DNA of 64,000 bases. It comes from Lenzites betulinus (Eukaryota > Basidiomycota > Agaricomycetes > Polyporales > Polyporaceae). The first letter of the stretch is position 1; every line of letters begins with the position of its first letter. Location of the stretch: contig JABYQU010000031.1 of assembly GCA_022264855.1 (NCBI GenBank), forward strand, positions 310,001 to 374,000, in the 5' to 3' direction. A program made the position numbers and the translations under genes. Below the pieces are notes generated by a model that was given only the letters and a program-made list of their open reading frames with translations, searched no databases and was not told the DNA's origin. Positions 20,187 to 32,841 of the stretch are shown piece after piece.

Positions 20187-23100
20187 TCAGGAGCTCACCA
20201 CCATTGGTGGAGTGCGCGCGACGTGCTCCTCGGTCACCTTCTCCCGCCCGACAGCAGGGACGCGCGGCGTTCCGCCATGGCGCGCGTCCCCATTCACACC
20301 CGCCTTCCCCTCCGCCACCTCGTCCTCCTCCTCCCCGCTCACCGTCCCCCCGGCCCGGATCGTCTTCCTGTCGTCCTCGTCCTCGCCCTCCTCCGCAGCG
20401 TCGCCCGCCGCCGCGCTCCCATTAGGCGCGCTCGCCTGCCCAAGCGACGCCTGCGCCTCCGCGTCTGGCGTCTCCGCCACGGGCTTCACGGACGGCTTCT
20501 GGCTGGACGGGTAGCGGCCGCGCAGCGACAGGAAGCCCGTGAGCGGCGCGAGGTCGAGGAATGCGCGCGACTTGCGCTGCTGCGCGCCCTTCGTCGGCGT
20601 GGACGACCCGCTCGCGGGCGGGGTCGACGGCGGCGGCGCGCTCCCGTTCCCGGCCTCGCTCTGGGCCGCATTTGACGTTGACGCCGGGATGGAGTCTGCC
20701 GCGGGTGCGGGCGTGTCTCCTCCACCCTCGCCGTCAGTGCCTGACGTCGGTTCGGCGGAGGTAGGCAGCGGCGACTTCGCCGGCACCGGAGACTGGGACT
20801 GCAGGGAAGATATCGACACCGAAGACGACGCGACGCGATGGCCCCTGGAACGCGCACGCCATGAGAGATCAGGACACTAGGCGTTCAATTCCGTCAGAAA
20901 CGCTTACGGAATACTGTGCTGCTCGTTGTCGGTGAGCGTGAGCAACAAGTTCTTCAGGTTGGGAAGTGTATGGCGCATGTCTAGCGCGCGTAGGCTGCGC
21001 TCTGTCATGAGCTGAAATAATCAAGCGTGTGGTCAGCAAGGCTGTCAATCTTCCCAGAAGCATCGGCGCTTACAATCTCGATGTCCTTGTTTAGCAAGAA
21101 GACACCGTATTCAAACCGGTAGGTATCCACGCCCTTCGAGAACAGGGGAAAACTGCACGACGTGATGCAAAATTAGTTTCGCGGTCGTCAGTGATCTTTG
21201 AAAATGCACTCACTTCCGTGGACCGACCATGGCCGATATTCCATCCTTGATCATACTCCTGCTACCCACGCACGTCACCGGATACACAAGTTTGTGCCCC
21301 ATGTACGCTGCGAGTAGCTGGACCACCTGCGCAGAATACCCTAGCGCCGTCGCAACGCTATCCTCGGTTACCCCCTTGTGCGTGGGCAGCAATAGTGGCG
21401 GGGCGGGGTCCGTAGCGGCTGCGGGAATCGGTAGCGGTACATCCAGAACCGTGAATAGAAGGTCCGGGGGAGAAACAAGCTCTATGGGGTATATGAATGA
21501 GACGATGGAAATGAGGTTGCTGCGAATGATGGGCAATAGGCTGCGCAGGGACGCCAGTCGGACACTACAGGCACATCACGTTAATTTAAAGCCACGGTTA
21601 GCGGAGGATTCGGGCGCATACCGCTCTTCTGAAATAGCGTCTTCAATATAGGACTGTTCCGCGAGGTCTTGTTCGTGCGCCTGACGCGCTTGAGCAAGCA
21701 TCTCACGTCGTTCTTGCAGGTCTCGTCTTCGAGCTTCGATGCGAGCTCTCACTATACCCGTTATGTCAGCGACTAGATAGCGAAGCTGCATTTTGGAAGC
21801 TCACGGTTATCCGAGTCCTTGTCGACCTGCGACCTCTCCGCCTCGAGCTCAGACACCCAAGCCTCCCTTTCAGATACCTCTCGCAGCTGAAGTCACAAGT
21901 GTGTTAGGCACATTCTGCAGACGCCGTGGCAAACTGCACCGACAAGGGCTGCTTCCTAGAAGGCAACAAACCTCCAATGATGAGAATAACAATGAATAGT
22001 ACATACCAATCTGCTGGCTTCATTGTGCACGACCGTCTTGTCGATCTCAAGCACGATGTCGCCCAACGACTGCTCATTATCCAAAATGCAGGCCTGGAGG
22101 TTGATCAGTCTGTAGCGCCGTCAGACAATACGCCACCCGACCAAACCACGAGCTCACTTCAAGATGTCTTGTAGGCTCGCGGACTTCCCCGCTCGCCTCC
22201 GACGGCTGATCCCGCCGTCGAAGTCGCTCATCGCTGGACTTGTTGGCATGCTGTCGAAGCTTGCATCTAGCCGGGGAGAGAGGAGGGCGGCTCCCTCCCT
22301 TGTTTCTCGCGCTTTGCGTGGTTCACCCTCTGGGTCGGAGTTGTAGCCAGCATTTGGCGATGGCGATCGTGGCGGAGAAGGAGGGTGTAGGGACCGTGGA
22401 GGCAGGTAGAACGTCTCGCCCGTAGACAAAGTGATCAGTAGAGTATTGAAGGGTAGGTGATTAGGGTGGGTTGCAAGCTGCACGTATGTCGTTAGATCGT
22501 GTGAGAGCGTCCCACCGTGCACCGTAAAATATGCTTACATCTTCGGACAGGGGTGTTAGCCGGCCAAGGTCTACGTCCCAGGACTCCAAAATCTTCCACT
22601 CCGAGGAGTGATGCTCGCCGTCGGCCTGTTTCTCCTTGCCTTTACCCTTGATGTCCCCCGCCTTACCCCGCGTATCTGGTCGGCCATTTGCCGCTTCCGG
22701 GCCTCCTGCGCGACCCCACACCTCCACTCGCATCTTTGACACGCTTAGGTCCGTACCAGGTGCAAACTCGTATTTACTGAGTTGAAATACCGGGTTGGTT
22801 GAAGGCCAGTGGACGGGGGAGATGTAGTCGGGAACTGGCAAGGCATCGTCCGGGGAAGGAGTGGAAGGGCCAGCATGGCCATTCGGGGAAGCAACAGAAG
22901 AGGCAGCGGATAGAGATGTCAAAGAGGCCGGGATGGGAAAGCGGGATTTCTGGGGTGAAGAGACGGGCGATTTGGTGGTGCGGAGATTTGGAGACGAGGA
23001 GACAGAAGCTGACTTGCCGTGGCTGGCCAATGAACCTCTCAGAGAAGATGCCGAGGGAGACGGCGCGTGTCGAGCGGGTGTGGCAGGTTTGCTAGCGGTA

Positions 23101-23955
23101 TTTGGAGACCCAATTGTGCCTCGTCTGGGCGCGCTCTTCAACGGAGCTGTAGGTTTGGGTGATGCCGGGTCCTTGGACGAGCGTGAGGGCGTAGACGGAC
23201 GAGAGTCTCGTCCACTGGGTGTGCTCGGGCGAGTACCAAGGCGGGAGTCTTCACTCGGGACCAATGTTATCGTAACGAAGGTCTCCACCAACCGTGACTG
23301 CAATATCTTCTGGAGATTCTTCTGCGAAGTATCACGAAACAAGTCGGGAAAGATGGAAGAAGTGGAAGTCCCCAGATCCTGGGATAGGTGGTGTGAGGAG
23401 GTGGTGCGAGCGGAATGCAAAGAAGTGTGCGACAGGGTTCGTGGGCGGTGAGTAGGGCGTGTTGTAGACCCGAAGCCTGCATTCGATGGCCGGCGTGCCA
23501 ATTTGGGACTTGACGAGCCCGCGGAAGTTGACAGGGGTATACTGGCCCGGGACGATGTCCGTCTTCGCAGAGTTGGCTCCCCTGAACGTTCTATACTTCC
23601 CTGGGCACTCTCGTCATCTCCCTTGTGGCTTGAGAATGTAGAGCTGGCGGTAGAATATCTCCTCCCACCCTTTCTGCCCACTGTGACATCAAGGTCGTCC
23701 GAGAAATGACCGTACGGAGTGAACTGAGACTGTTCCGAAGGTTGGGTGAGGGCTGAAGCTAGCGCATCGCGAGCAGGAAAAGGTGTAAGGTTGCGAATTT
23801 GAATGGATGAGATATGGCGAGCGCGGCGCTACGTCGAGGACCCGGTATTGAGCTGCGGCCCTAAGGTAAGCACATGGACAACTCACCGGGAGGATAGAGC
23901 TATGCGTGGTCTCATAGTCAAGGCCATTCCATGATGTTGTTGATGACAAGGGCAT
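20187..23955 (-). CDS. Vps38/UVRAG/Atg14-like subunit of the class III PI3-kinase complex
   Basis: Predicted partner of Vps34-Vps15-Vps30 in endosomal sorting or autophagy. Ten exons give 1061 residues: 23887-23955, 22539-23828, 22158-22477, 22007-22109, 21805-21886, 21622-21751, 21214-21564, 21074-21152, 20908-21011 and 20187-20844. The start MPLSSTTSWNGLDYETTHSS leads to RHISSIQIRNLTPF, then a long Ser-rich linker around a C2-like stretch. A coiled coil (about 590-665, RARIEARRRDLQERREM) follows, then the family core: LVYPVTCVGSRSMIKDG (near 757), FPLFSKGVDTYRFEYGVFLL and NKDIEILM. The C-terminal 220 residues are acidic and disordered. The YRFEYGVFLLNKDIE block fits the Vps38/UVRAG family better than classical Atg14. 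The exact orthology needs a tree. Confidence 0.83.
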
Positions 23956-24294
23956 GTTCTAATAGGACGTTGATCCACGGCCAATGCGGGGGACTAGATA
24001 GCTTTGGACAATCAGGTGCAAGCTATGAACGTTATGAACGGCCTTCCGGGATGTCGAGGTTGCGGGCGAAGCAGCTGATGAGAATTCGACCAGAGATTGT
24101 ATGACAAGCCCAAAAATGCGAGCAAGGGCACCACCGTCGCCGTCGAGGGTGAAGAGCGTGCAGACGGTGGAGGGAGTAGCGGCAAGAGTGTGCACATGCA
24201 GAACAGCCGAGGCGCGCGCGAGCGCGTAGCCGCACCTTCAGCCACACCCGTCTCTCCTCCGCCCATCCCTGCTTGCACACCGCCGCGACCACGA
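23956..24294. other. Short divergent promoter
   Basis: A 339-bp gap between divergent start codons. An open frame continues upstream of 24295 in the same frame, so the next protein may start earlier, for example at the ATG at 24196. Confidence 0.45.
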
Positions 24295-25818
24295 ATGGCT
24301 CCCAAACCACGACCTGTTCGTAAACCGTCGTCGAATCCGAAAGACACCAGCGCACCAGCACCTCCAACGAAAGATGCACCCGCTCCGAGCACCTCCATGC
24401 CTCCGCCTCCGGTCCCAGCTGCACCACTAGGCATTCTGGAAGGAGAAATCACTGCCCTCTCGTCTTGTTTTCAAGTGCGTAGCATGCAAATGACCCGAAT
24501 CCACTCTCATAACATCACGCAATAGCAAGCTGTTGTTAAGACCGGCCAAGTCTACGGTTTCTACACCGATGTGCAGAGACTGTACGAGCGCGTCCTCCTT
24601 TCATGACTTGCTGTGGCTGAAGCGCAGCTAGTGGCATACAGAAGTACGCGCCTCATCCTCCACGGTCATTGACCGCGGCGCTGGGTCGAGAAGTAGAAAG
24701 ATACGACCAGCTATGTGATGCCATAGAGTCCCAGCTTGTAAGCATATGCCCAACTTCTATGAGAATGTATGCCTAACCCCCCACAGCTTCGCGCCATCGC
24801 TGTACTACAGCGCGACCTCGCGCGCGAAGAACAACGCATCAAAGCCGAGGAGGAAGCAGCAGCAGCAGCCCCCAAGCTTCCCTCGCCAACTACCAACATA
24901 ACCGCGACGTCCACGCCCCCCGCCTCGCCCAGCCAGTCCCACACGGAGACCCTCCCGGACGGCACGCAGCGCCCAAAGCCCGCCCTCCCCACACCTGCGC
25001 GTCGCCAGTCCACCATATCCCTGTCCTCCCTGCAACGCCCTGCGTTCCCGCACAAACTCGACCTATCAGCCTCCGCGCTCCGCATCCACCCAGAAGAGAT
25101 GATCCCGAGTGGGCTCTCGTCGCCCGTCACGCTCGTCCCGCGTTCCGCGCGCGCATCGCTACCCCCAGATCTCGTCATGGCAGCGCTCGGCGACGCTGCC
25201 GGTCGCTCGGTGGACATCGACCTTACCGTCGACCCCGACGTCAGCATGGGGTCCAACGCCGGCGGCGAGAACCTGGACGTAGCACTCGGCAGCTCGGCGG
25301 ACAAGCCCATCGAGCTCGATTTCGATGTCGACATGGAGTTCTTTGGCGGAACCCCCGCGGGCTCTGGGAGCGCGGGCCAGCATATGTTCGACGCCGCGGG
25401 GCACGCAGGAGGGTCGGAACAGGTCAAGACGAAAGTCGAGGACAACATGGACATGGACCTTCTCAATGCGCTGCAATCAGTTGGACCTTCAGCTTCCGGC
25501 GACGATATCTTTGCCTCGCTCGGTGGGTCAACGTCTAGCAATAGCTTGAGCGTGCCCGCGTCTGGTGCACAGGGTGGCGTTAACGCGGAGAAGGCACCTG
25601 CCACCGTACCCTCATCTGACGCTCTTCTGGCGAGTCTTGGTGCCCCTCCTGCTCAGCCGGGTGACGCCTCCGGCTCAGGTTCCCAGGGTGGCCAATTCGA
25701 CTTGCAGAACTTCGACCTTCAGGGCAGTTTCCCCGAAATGGACATCATGGCCATGGACGATATCTTCAATATGGGTGCCGAGCCTAGTAGTAGTACTGCT
25801 ACAGGCAATCCCTCCTGA
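24295..25818 (+). CDS. Protein of unknown function, helical N-terminus and acidic C-terminus
   Basis: I do not recognise this protein. Four exons (24295-24474, 24526-24591, 24642-24737 and 24787-25818) join in phase 0 and give 457 residues. After a Pro/Lys-rich start comes a 120-residue, probably helical core. It begins PLGILEGEITALSSCFQQAV, contains TGQVYGFYTDVQRLYERKY and REVERYDQLCDAIESQLL, and runs into a charged coiled segment (RDLAREEQRIKAEE). The rest is Ala/Ser/Pro-rich, then strongly acidic with repeated DLD/DVD/DMD clusters. It ends in an aromatic/acidic tail (DIMAMDDIFNMG). The acidic tail with bulky hydrophobics resembles transcription-coactivator regions such as Mediator subunits. 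That is only an analogy. Introns with conserved frame argue that the gene is real. An upstream start in the same frame is possible. Confidence 0.65.
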
Positions 25819-26080
25819 AGTTCCTACTGCCAAACCGAGTCATTTTCACAACTGGGTCCCACGCATATTCATAGGTTATGTATTCCTGTTCATCGTGCAC
25901 GCACAGAGTGGGGTAGACATCAATTTCAGTACTAGTACGTTACGCAACAACACAATATCCTCGACAGGAGCACAACAGCCTATACAACCATTATGTAGCA
26001 GGGCATAACATAGCCAGAGCAACGCATGTTCTTGTTCAGCAGCTCAAGAACTGTTCGCCTCGGAAACACGGCACGACGCC

Positions 26081-29000
26081 TCACGCCCGGCCCCCCTTCT
26101 TCTTCTTGTTCACCACCTTGAAGCCCCATTCGCTCTGCGCGGGCTTCGGCTGCGCCTTCACTACGTCCGCGATAGACAGCGGCTTGGTCGAGGAGCTGCT
26201 CGCGCTGGGGCCCTTCGGTCGAGACGCCGCGTCCGCCTTGCGCCTCGAGACGAAGTCCGCGGCGAACCGGCGGCCGTCCAGGGTAGTGCTGCTAGCGTAG
26301 ATGAGGTCTGAGATGATCTCAACCGTCGACTGGTCAGGGTCCAGCGGGAAGGACAACAACATCGAAGTGAGATCCTCCACTGGAGTGCCGTTCAGTATTG
26401 AGTTCATATAAGTTTCATGCGAATACTCACGATTGATCGAGCTGTTGAGACCCTTGAGGGAGTCGCTCATCCACTTGAGGAAATCCAATGATGGTCCAGG
26501 CGCGACCACGTCCTCCTTGACTGGTGCCGCCTTCAAAACGACAGCCGCCGGGCGAGGAGCTGCTGCAGCGGCAGGCCGAGGTGCGGCGGCCGGAGTGGCG
26601 ACAGCTGCGACGTTAGGAACAGACTTGGTGGATGCTACAGGAGTAGCTGCAGGGCGCGCTGCTACCGCCGCGACCCCCGTCTTGCCTCCAGAACCAACCG
26701 TGGTCCACGCACCGCCAACCTGTGGCGCGACCGGCTGAAGAACTGGTCAAACAAGCGCTCAACCGTGATAGCATCGCGCACGTACCTTCGTCGTCGTCTC
26801 CGCGTACCCTCGCCTCGCGGTACTGGCAGCCGTCTCCTTCTCCTTGGCAGCGGCCAGCTTCTTGCGGCGCTCCTCCTCCTCCTGTATCTCCTTCATGGTC
26901 TTCTTAGCAGCAGGCGGCTTAGTGGCATTCGTCCAGACAGGTGTGGGCCCCGCCGGGACTGGCGCAGGGGCTCCCGTGAAGGGCGAGGATACGGGACTCT
27001 CCTTCGCAGCGGTACTGGTGCGCGCCGCACCCGCCTGCGACGTAGGGAGACCCCACGTCGCCGTGAACGTCTGGAAGTCCTCGGACTGGACGGCAGTCGC
27101 AGCCCGCGCCGCGCGTTCACGCTCGCGCTCCGCTGCCTTGCGGGCCTCGGCCTTCTTCGCCTCCGCTTCCTGGATCTCGCGGAGATTGACGGCGCTGCCC
27201 GGTGTCTTGGGCTTCTTGTCGTCGTCGACCGCCCATGGTGCCTTCAGATCCATAGCGGGTGTGGTCGGGGCGGCGATAGGAGAGGGCGTGGAGGGCCTCT
27301 GTGCAGTAACGGGGGAAACCTTGGGTGGCTGGGGCGCAGCTTGAGCACCTGACTTGCGTCTGGTCTTTTGAGGGACAGCCTCGGCGGGTGGTGGTGCGGT
27401 AGGAGCAACTACAGGGGAGGATGCAGCCTGCGCCTGGGGCTCCTCCGTGAGATTAACGGCGGGCTCAGGGCGAGCAGTGGCTTGCGGAGAATGCTGCTGC
27501 AGCTCCGCCTGCCTCTGCTGCTCGTTGTGCTGGCCGAGGTTCGCGACGGTGAGGTTAGAGGAGGCAGTCCCCCAGGGATCGTTGTTGACAGGTGGGGCAG
27601 GTGCCTGCCAGGGCGACTGGTCAGTAGTACCGCCTAGGGGGATCCGGCCAAACGGTTGCGGCTGTGGCACCGGCGGAGCAACGAAAGTGTTGCTCGCCGT
27701 TGGGAAGCTCGCATCGAAGGGGTTTGTGCGACGGAAGGCGGCATTCTCAGGGATAGCCCAGGGCGACTGTGCATTGGTGAAACTTGGGTTCGGCGCGAAG
27801 GGCTGTTGTTGCAGTTGATGCGAGAACGGCAATGGCGGTATGGCCTGGCGGTCAGGGGTCATTGAGTGTAAGGAGCGGCTGTCCTGCCCTGCAAAATGCG
27901 AGAGCGGAGTTGGCGGGAATACTGGTGCATGGGTGAGGAAAGGAGAGGAAGTGTTCGAGAAGGAAGCACCGTGGAGGTCGTCCAACGGCTTGCCGAAAGC
28001 ATCTCTGTTGAGAACTCTCGAGGGCGTACCCTGGTTCGAATGTAGACCGCCGATAGGACCAATATCTGTACCATTCAACGAGGACCCGATCTGGGTATTC
28101 AGCGAGGTAGGCTCCTGTACCAGCCTCCCCCCGAACGGACTCGAGACGGCCTCGTTGAACATAGGTGTATTGTCACCTGTAGAACATAGTCAAGTTCCAC
28201 AAGATGACTTTCGTGACAATGCACGCACCACCGAACGCCCGCCCATCTCCTGGTGTTCGTCCTGCACCAGGAGTGCCGAAACGATTGCCGAACATAGGCT
28301 CGATGGGCTCGTTGTTCAGAGTCGCTCGTCGCTGCCCCGGACCGCTGGCAAACGGCATGCGAGATTCTCCACCCTGGTTGAAGCCAACTTGGCCGCTGAT
28401 ACGATTCTCGAATATAGCCGGATCGGGAGAACCATTTGCGAACCTACCACCTAGCGAAGACGCTGGCGATTCCGGAGCAGTGCCGTTGGTGATGTAAGAT
28501 TCTAAAGTTGAGCTGCGCAAAGAGCGGGTGGGCACCGGCTGGTAGGGAGAGTGCTGAGCCCTCTCGGGGATACCACTCTCGGCGACGCGGTTCAGACCGG
28601 GAGGGGTAGGTGCTTGCGGTAACGGCGTCAAGAAAAGGGGCCGGTCCCCAGCTCGAGCCTTCAGAACACTATAGGGAGTCCAATCGTTGTCGAGGTGTGT
28701 TCGTTTCATGACAAGACCAGGGGTCGAGAAGTAGCCACCTTCTTCCCAGCGTTGCATAGTATCCGCCGGAAAAGGTCCTGAAGGTCGTCTCCGTGAGGCA
28801 GGCTGTCTCGTATAATCCTCAGTAATAACCCACCTTGGATATTGCCTTGAGGGTCAAGGTACGACCACTGCACGCTAGACACGTCAATTAAACCAGGCGG
28901 GGCTTGTACATTCCCGGCAGGAGTCGTCGGGTTGCCAACACCATTGGTCGAAAGCTTCTCAAATTGTCCGTTCAATTGGCTGACCGTGTTCGGATTGTCG

Positions 29001-29992
29001 CTGTTATTCGTGATGTTCGGCCCAGTGGTCGTTGCGCTACCAGGCCCGCCATCCTTGTGAGCTCCCTGCGAGGCGTGAAGTGCTTCTTCCTCCTGCTCCT
29101 TGATGTCCAGGGTTTTGCTATCTTCGCCATCCTTCTCCCCTTTGTTCTGTCCATTAGTAGATTTCGCGAGCTCAGCGGCTCTTCTCCGAGACGACCACGT
29201 CTCGTTGAGTACACCGTCGAACCCAGGCGCGAGTCCGACGCGTACCCTGGGCGAGGGAAGCGCGCCGTCCCGCGGGGTTGAAAGGCCCCCCTGCATGTTA
29301 GACAGTGACAGCTTGCGGGGCATTGCCAATGGCGCCTGGTCTGACGTATCTTTCTGATTAGCAGATCACGAACGCACTGAGGGACTGAGACGTTACCAGT
29401 GCTGTCCCTGCGCCTGCCCATAAAACTCCCAATCCGCTCTCGCATGGGGCTACCAGCACCGGAGGTCGCGTGGCCCAGCTTCGGTCGCTCCCCGAGGCCG
29501 GTGGTGGTAAGGGGCGATAAGAGATCCGTCGACTGGCGTCGACGCACCTCCGAGTTGAGCGGGCCGGCGAAGACCTGCACGGAAGAAAAGCCATGGCCAT
29601 ATTCAGCACCACGGTTCCGTAACGTACACCGCACGTCCACGGGGCAGCAATTTTTTCACCTTCTTCTCAGCGTCGCTCATGTCCTTCAAGCCGACAGGAT
29701 CATAGCCAGGCTCGCGCACGATTCCCTCCCACCGCTCAACTTCGAGGCCCAGCCCGCCCCTCCCACCTCCTTCCTTGTAAATCCTAAGCATCTCCTCCTT
29801 GGAATAGCGGAACGGGTGCGCCACATCGCGTCCTTCGGGTGGCGGGTTCGTCGCAGGAGTGACAAGCGCAGAGTATGTAGAGTTTCCAGGTGGAGCAGGC
29901 GACGTCGTCAGCGGGGGCGACGGCGCAGGGCGAGCGGGGTCCCGTTTGGTCCGCATCCACTCGGGGCCAAAGTGCATAGTTGTGGTGGTCAT
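26081..29992 (-). CDS. GYF-domain protein (Smy2/Syh1-like)
   Basis: Predicted adaptor that binds proline-rich peptides; Smy2/GIGYF relatives act in mRNA decay, translation control and ER-Golgi traffic. Seven exons give 1199 residues: 29630-29992, 29397-29574, 28834-29349, 28229-28777, 26786-28176, 26431-26734 and 26081-26379. The GYF domain (about 338-388) is split by an intron and reads VQWSYLDPQGNIQ then GPFPADTMQRWEEGGYF and W-TPYS. Elsewhere it has FRYSKEEMLRIYKE near residue 50 and long Pro/Gln/Ser-rich regions. A Glu/Lys-rich coiled coil (KKTMKEIQEEEERRKKL) and a C-terminal helical DFLKWMSDSLKGLN module end the protein, which closes with a basic KKKKGGRA. The last intron (26380-26430) is 51 nt, in frame and stop-free, so retention would add 17 residues. 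Confidence 0.88.
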
Positions 29993-30355
29993 TTTGCTCG
30001 TGTTCGAGTCGCTGAGATGTCGAGAGTGGGGTGCTCGGCAGTGAGAGGTCACTGGGTAGTGTGCAGAGGTGCAGCTGAGTGGCGGAGAGAGTTATGTGAA
30101 AAGTCACGAAGAGATTCGCTCCGCCCACACCGCGCTACGACGCTCGATCGGCGTGACCAACCTCAGGGCCGGTCTCTGCCACAGCACCCGCCTCGTGTGC
30201 AACCACAACGTTTCCTTCGCGTTTCCTAAGCAGCAGCTCGTTTTCCCACTTCGACGGAACAAGGGCTGCACGGGTGACTCTTCTATCCAAGTTTTACCCA
30301 ATGCGATATATAGCGCGATAGAGTACGTCTACTTTTACAGCACAACACATCCCAG
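29993..30355. other. Intergenic region upstream of the GYF gene
   Basis: 363 bp holding the GYF promoter and the 3' end of the acetyl-CoA transporter transcript. No further feature is seen. Confidence 0.5.
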
Positions 30356-32841
30356 CTACGAGTATATCCTCCACTTGCTCACCGGCACAGCTGTACAACG
30401 TGGGATCAGAATCGCGAAACTCGTGCAATGTAGCAGTAGACTCACCCTGGAGCTTCTTCGCTGTCGGGATGAGGAAAAAGAGGACGGATAGCACACCGAA
30501 TCCGAGACAGATAGCGGATACTATGTAGTATCCATCTTGCTCGGTGACGCACTCCCCGCCTATTTCCGTGCAAGCAGACTTCCCGTGCTCTGATACACAC
30601 TCATGCGCTGTATTCCATCCGTGAGCTCGCAGCTCCAGTGCATTAGCAGAGTAAAGAATAACCTTTCACCGACAACTCAGAGTCCTTAATCTGGCATGTG
30701 GCCACGCTGAACAGATCGACGCCTGACAAAAGGGACGCTCAGCTCATACTGCTCTACGGAGATTTTGAAGGGGCTCACCTTTGAGGACGAAATAGCGGGG
30801 CCATGTTCCGCCAAGGTTGGTGAATGTGTTGAGGAGCTAGAACGGCGTTAGATTTGGCGACGTGTACAGCAATGCGCTGTTTCCTCACAGTCATGTACGT
30901 CCCACCAACAACAGGGTCGGATATGCGAGTGTGGAAGGCGGATATCCCACCAAACTGGATGGTCCTTAAAACACCAAAAGGTCAGAGAACTAGACAAACT
31001 TACCCTTTCGCACCACTCACCCTGCGAAGGACTGCGCAATGGTTGCTGTCACGAGCAGCACGAAGAAGCCGGTGGAAATCGGGGGCTGCGGGAACCAGTA
31101 CACCATGAGAGTGAACAGGATTGTGAGCGCGATTCTGGGCCAGAACGCATGTATCCATGCCCGTAAGGGTTTGTCGCCTCTCGACCATTTTCCTGCGAGC
31201 CATCCGCCTACTATCTGGAAGGGAAAGTCGATGAGGACCGTGACTGCGAGATCTTCTCTTCCAAGGCCCTTCTCGACCATCTTGAGCTGGGTGACAGCAT
31301 CGTTCGCTTGCCAGCCAACCTTGGCAAGCAAGTGTACTGCGAGCAGAATTTGGACATCTGTATCCAATTTAGCTGACTGTAGCGGGCGGCACATCGAAGA
31401 TACTCACGTCGCAGTTTGCAAATCTGCCACATGGTCATATATACGGCTTTCACACTGATATCTTCGGTTGTGGACTCCTTGTCCTGGCTGGATGTCAGGA
31501 TCTGTACGCTCGGAGCACAGAGTAGCGCCTACCTCTTTGATGAACAACAGCCAAACCGTTACAGCGTACGACATAAATGCGCAGAATAGTAGATATGCGC
31601 CTAAGGTCAATTGCGGGACTCCCCATTTCTTGCTGTACGCATGAATTAGGGTAAGTAACACCAACGAGAGCAAGCAAGCCACTTACGCGAAGGCTTCGCT
31701 GTTCAGAGCGAGGAATACTGTATACGACATAAGGTATCCTGTGTTGAGACCAATTGTCTGGCAAGTAGACGCAAATGAGAGGTTTTCCTCTGAAAGGAGC
31801 GTAAGGGCCCATCCTATATCGCGAGTAAGGATTAACGCGTGGGTACGCAACTATCATGTATCGGACCCACCATCCACAGCGATATCTGAACAATTCGTCA
31901 ATTTGAGAGCGCTAACCCCAGCTGCATCGAAACGTACCTTGGGTTGCCGAAAAGAATACGAGCGACGTGAATGCTGCACTAAGGGTATATAGGTGCTTTC
32001 CCGGCTACGTGTCGTTCAGTACAATATTCAGCACCACGTTAAGCGACACTCACGTTGCTCATAAGCTCCTCTGCATTATACGACATGACTAGCATAATCG
32101 TTCCAATAATTAGTTGCATTGGTATGATCCATGATTTCCTCCGGCCAATCGACGGGAAGAACTTGGAGTCTACTATAGGTGACCAGAGAAGCTTGAGGGA
32201 ATAAGGATAGCCGGCAAGGGAGAAGACGGCAATTTCGGAGTATGATAGGTGTTCGCGCAGAATGAATGGAATGGACCCTGCAGAAATGTGAGATAAATCC
32301 ACGTCGTACCGAACTTATGCTCACCTAGAGCAAGACCCAGCTACACACAAGCGTCAGTCGACGAATAGACAAATACAAGAGGCACGTACAGGGAATCCTT
32401 GGATTAGGTCTACAAACGACACATGCTCGTGTTTAGAATACCTGGCGCAGAGGAAGAGGAAAATGGCGCACAAAGAATGATCAATAGGACTATAGCCCGC
32501 TTGTCTCGCGCCGAGAACGGTCGCTTCTCGCCTCCCTGTGCCAAATAGGTCTGCTCTTCATCCAGGGTCAAGTCGGATGCAGCTTCGCGCCGCTCATCCT
32601 CGCCGAGCAAGCTCAGTTCGACCTCTTCAGTGAACCCATCGTCATCCTGCGCCCACCCCGCGTTCACGCGCCGAGGCGTCCGCGAACCGACCGGGGTGCG
32701 TGGCACGATCTCGATGCTTTCCAGGGAGGTAGCGTGCGCTCTAGGATGAGGCATAGAATCTGAGTCTGAGGCAGGCGTTTTATCTTTCTGGGCCTGTCTC
32801 CGGCGTGGCTTGCCCTTGGACGAGGTGGTGGTGGTGGACAT
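30356..32841 (-). CDS. Acetyl-CoA transporter, SLC33A1/AT-1 family
   Basis: Predicted multi-pass membrane carrier importing acetyl-CoA into the secretory pathway. It has about 580 residues in fifteen exons: 32472-32841, 32390-32409, 32325-32340, 32054-32277, 31938-32004, 31871-31885, 31687-31813, 31533-31632, 31408-31483, 31021-31357, 30889-30964, 30779-30836, 30663-30722, 30446-30607 and 30356-30390. A 120-residue hydrophilic N-terminus precedes membrane segments. Family signatures are YLIQGFPLGLALGSIPF, SLKLLWSPIVDS, SATQDIAVDGWALTLL, STCQTIGLNTGY, KVGWQANDAVT and DPVVGGTYMT. The last is followed by LLNTFTNLGGTWPRYF and a Cys-containing luminal loop before the final helix. Three exons are microexons (15, 16 and 20 nt), yet every phase fits. 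The 5' end faces the MFS gene across 1.6 kb. Confidence 0.9.
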
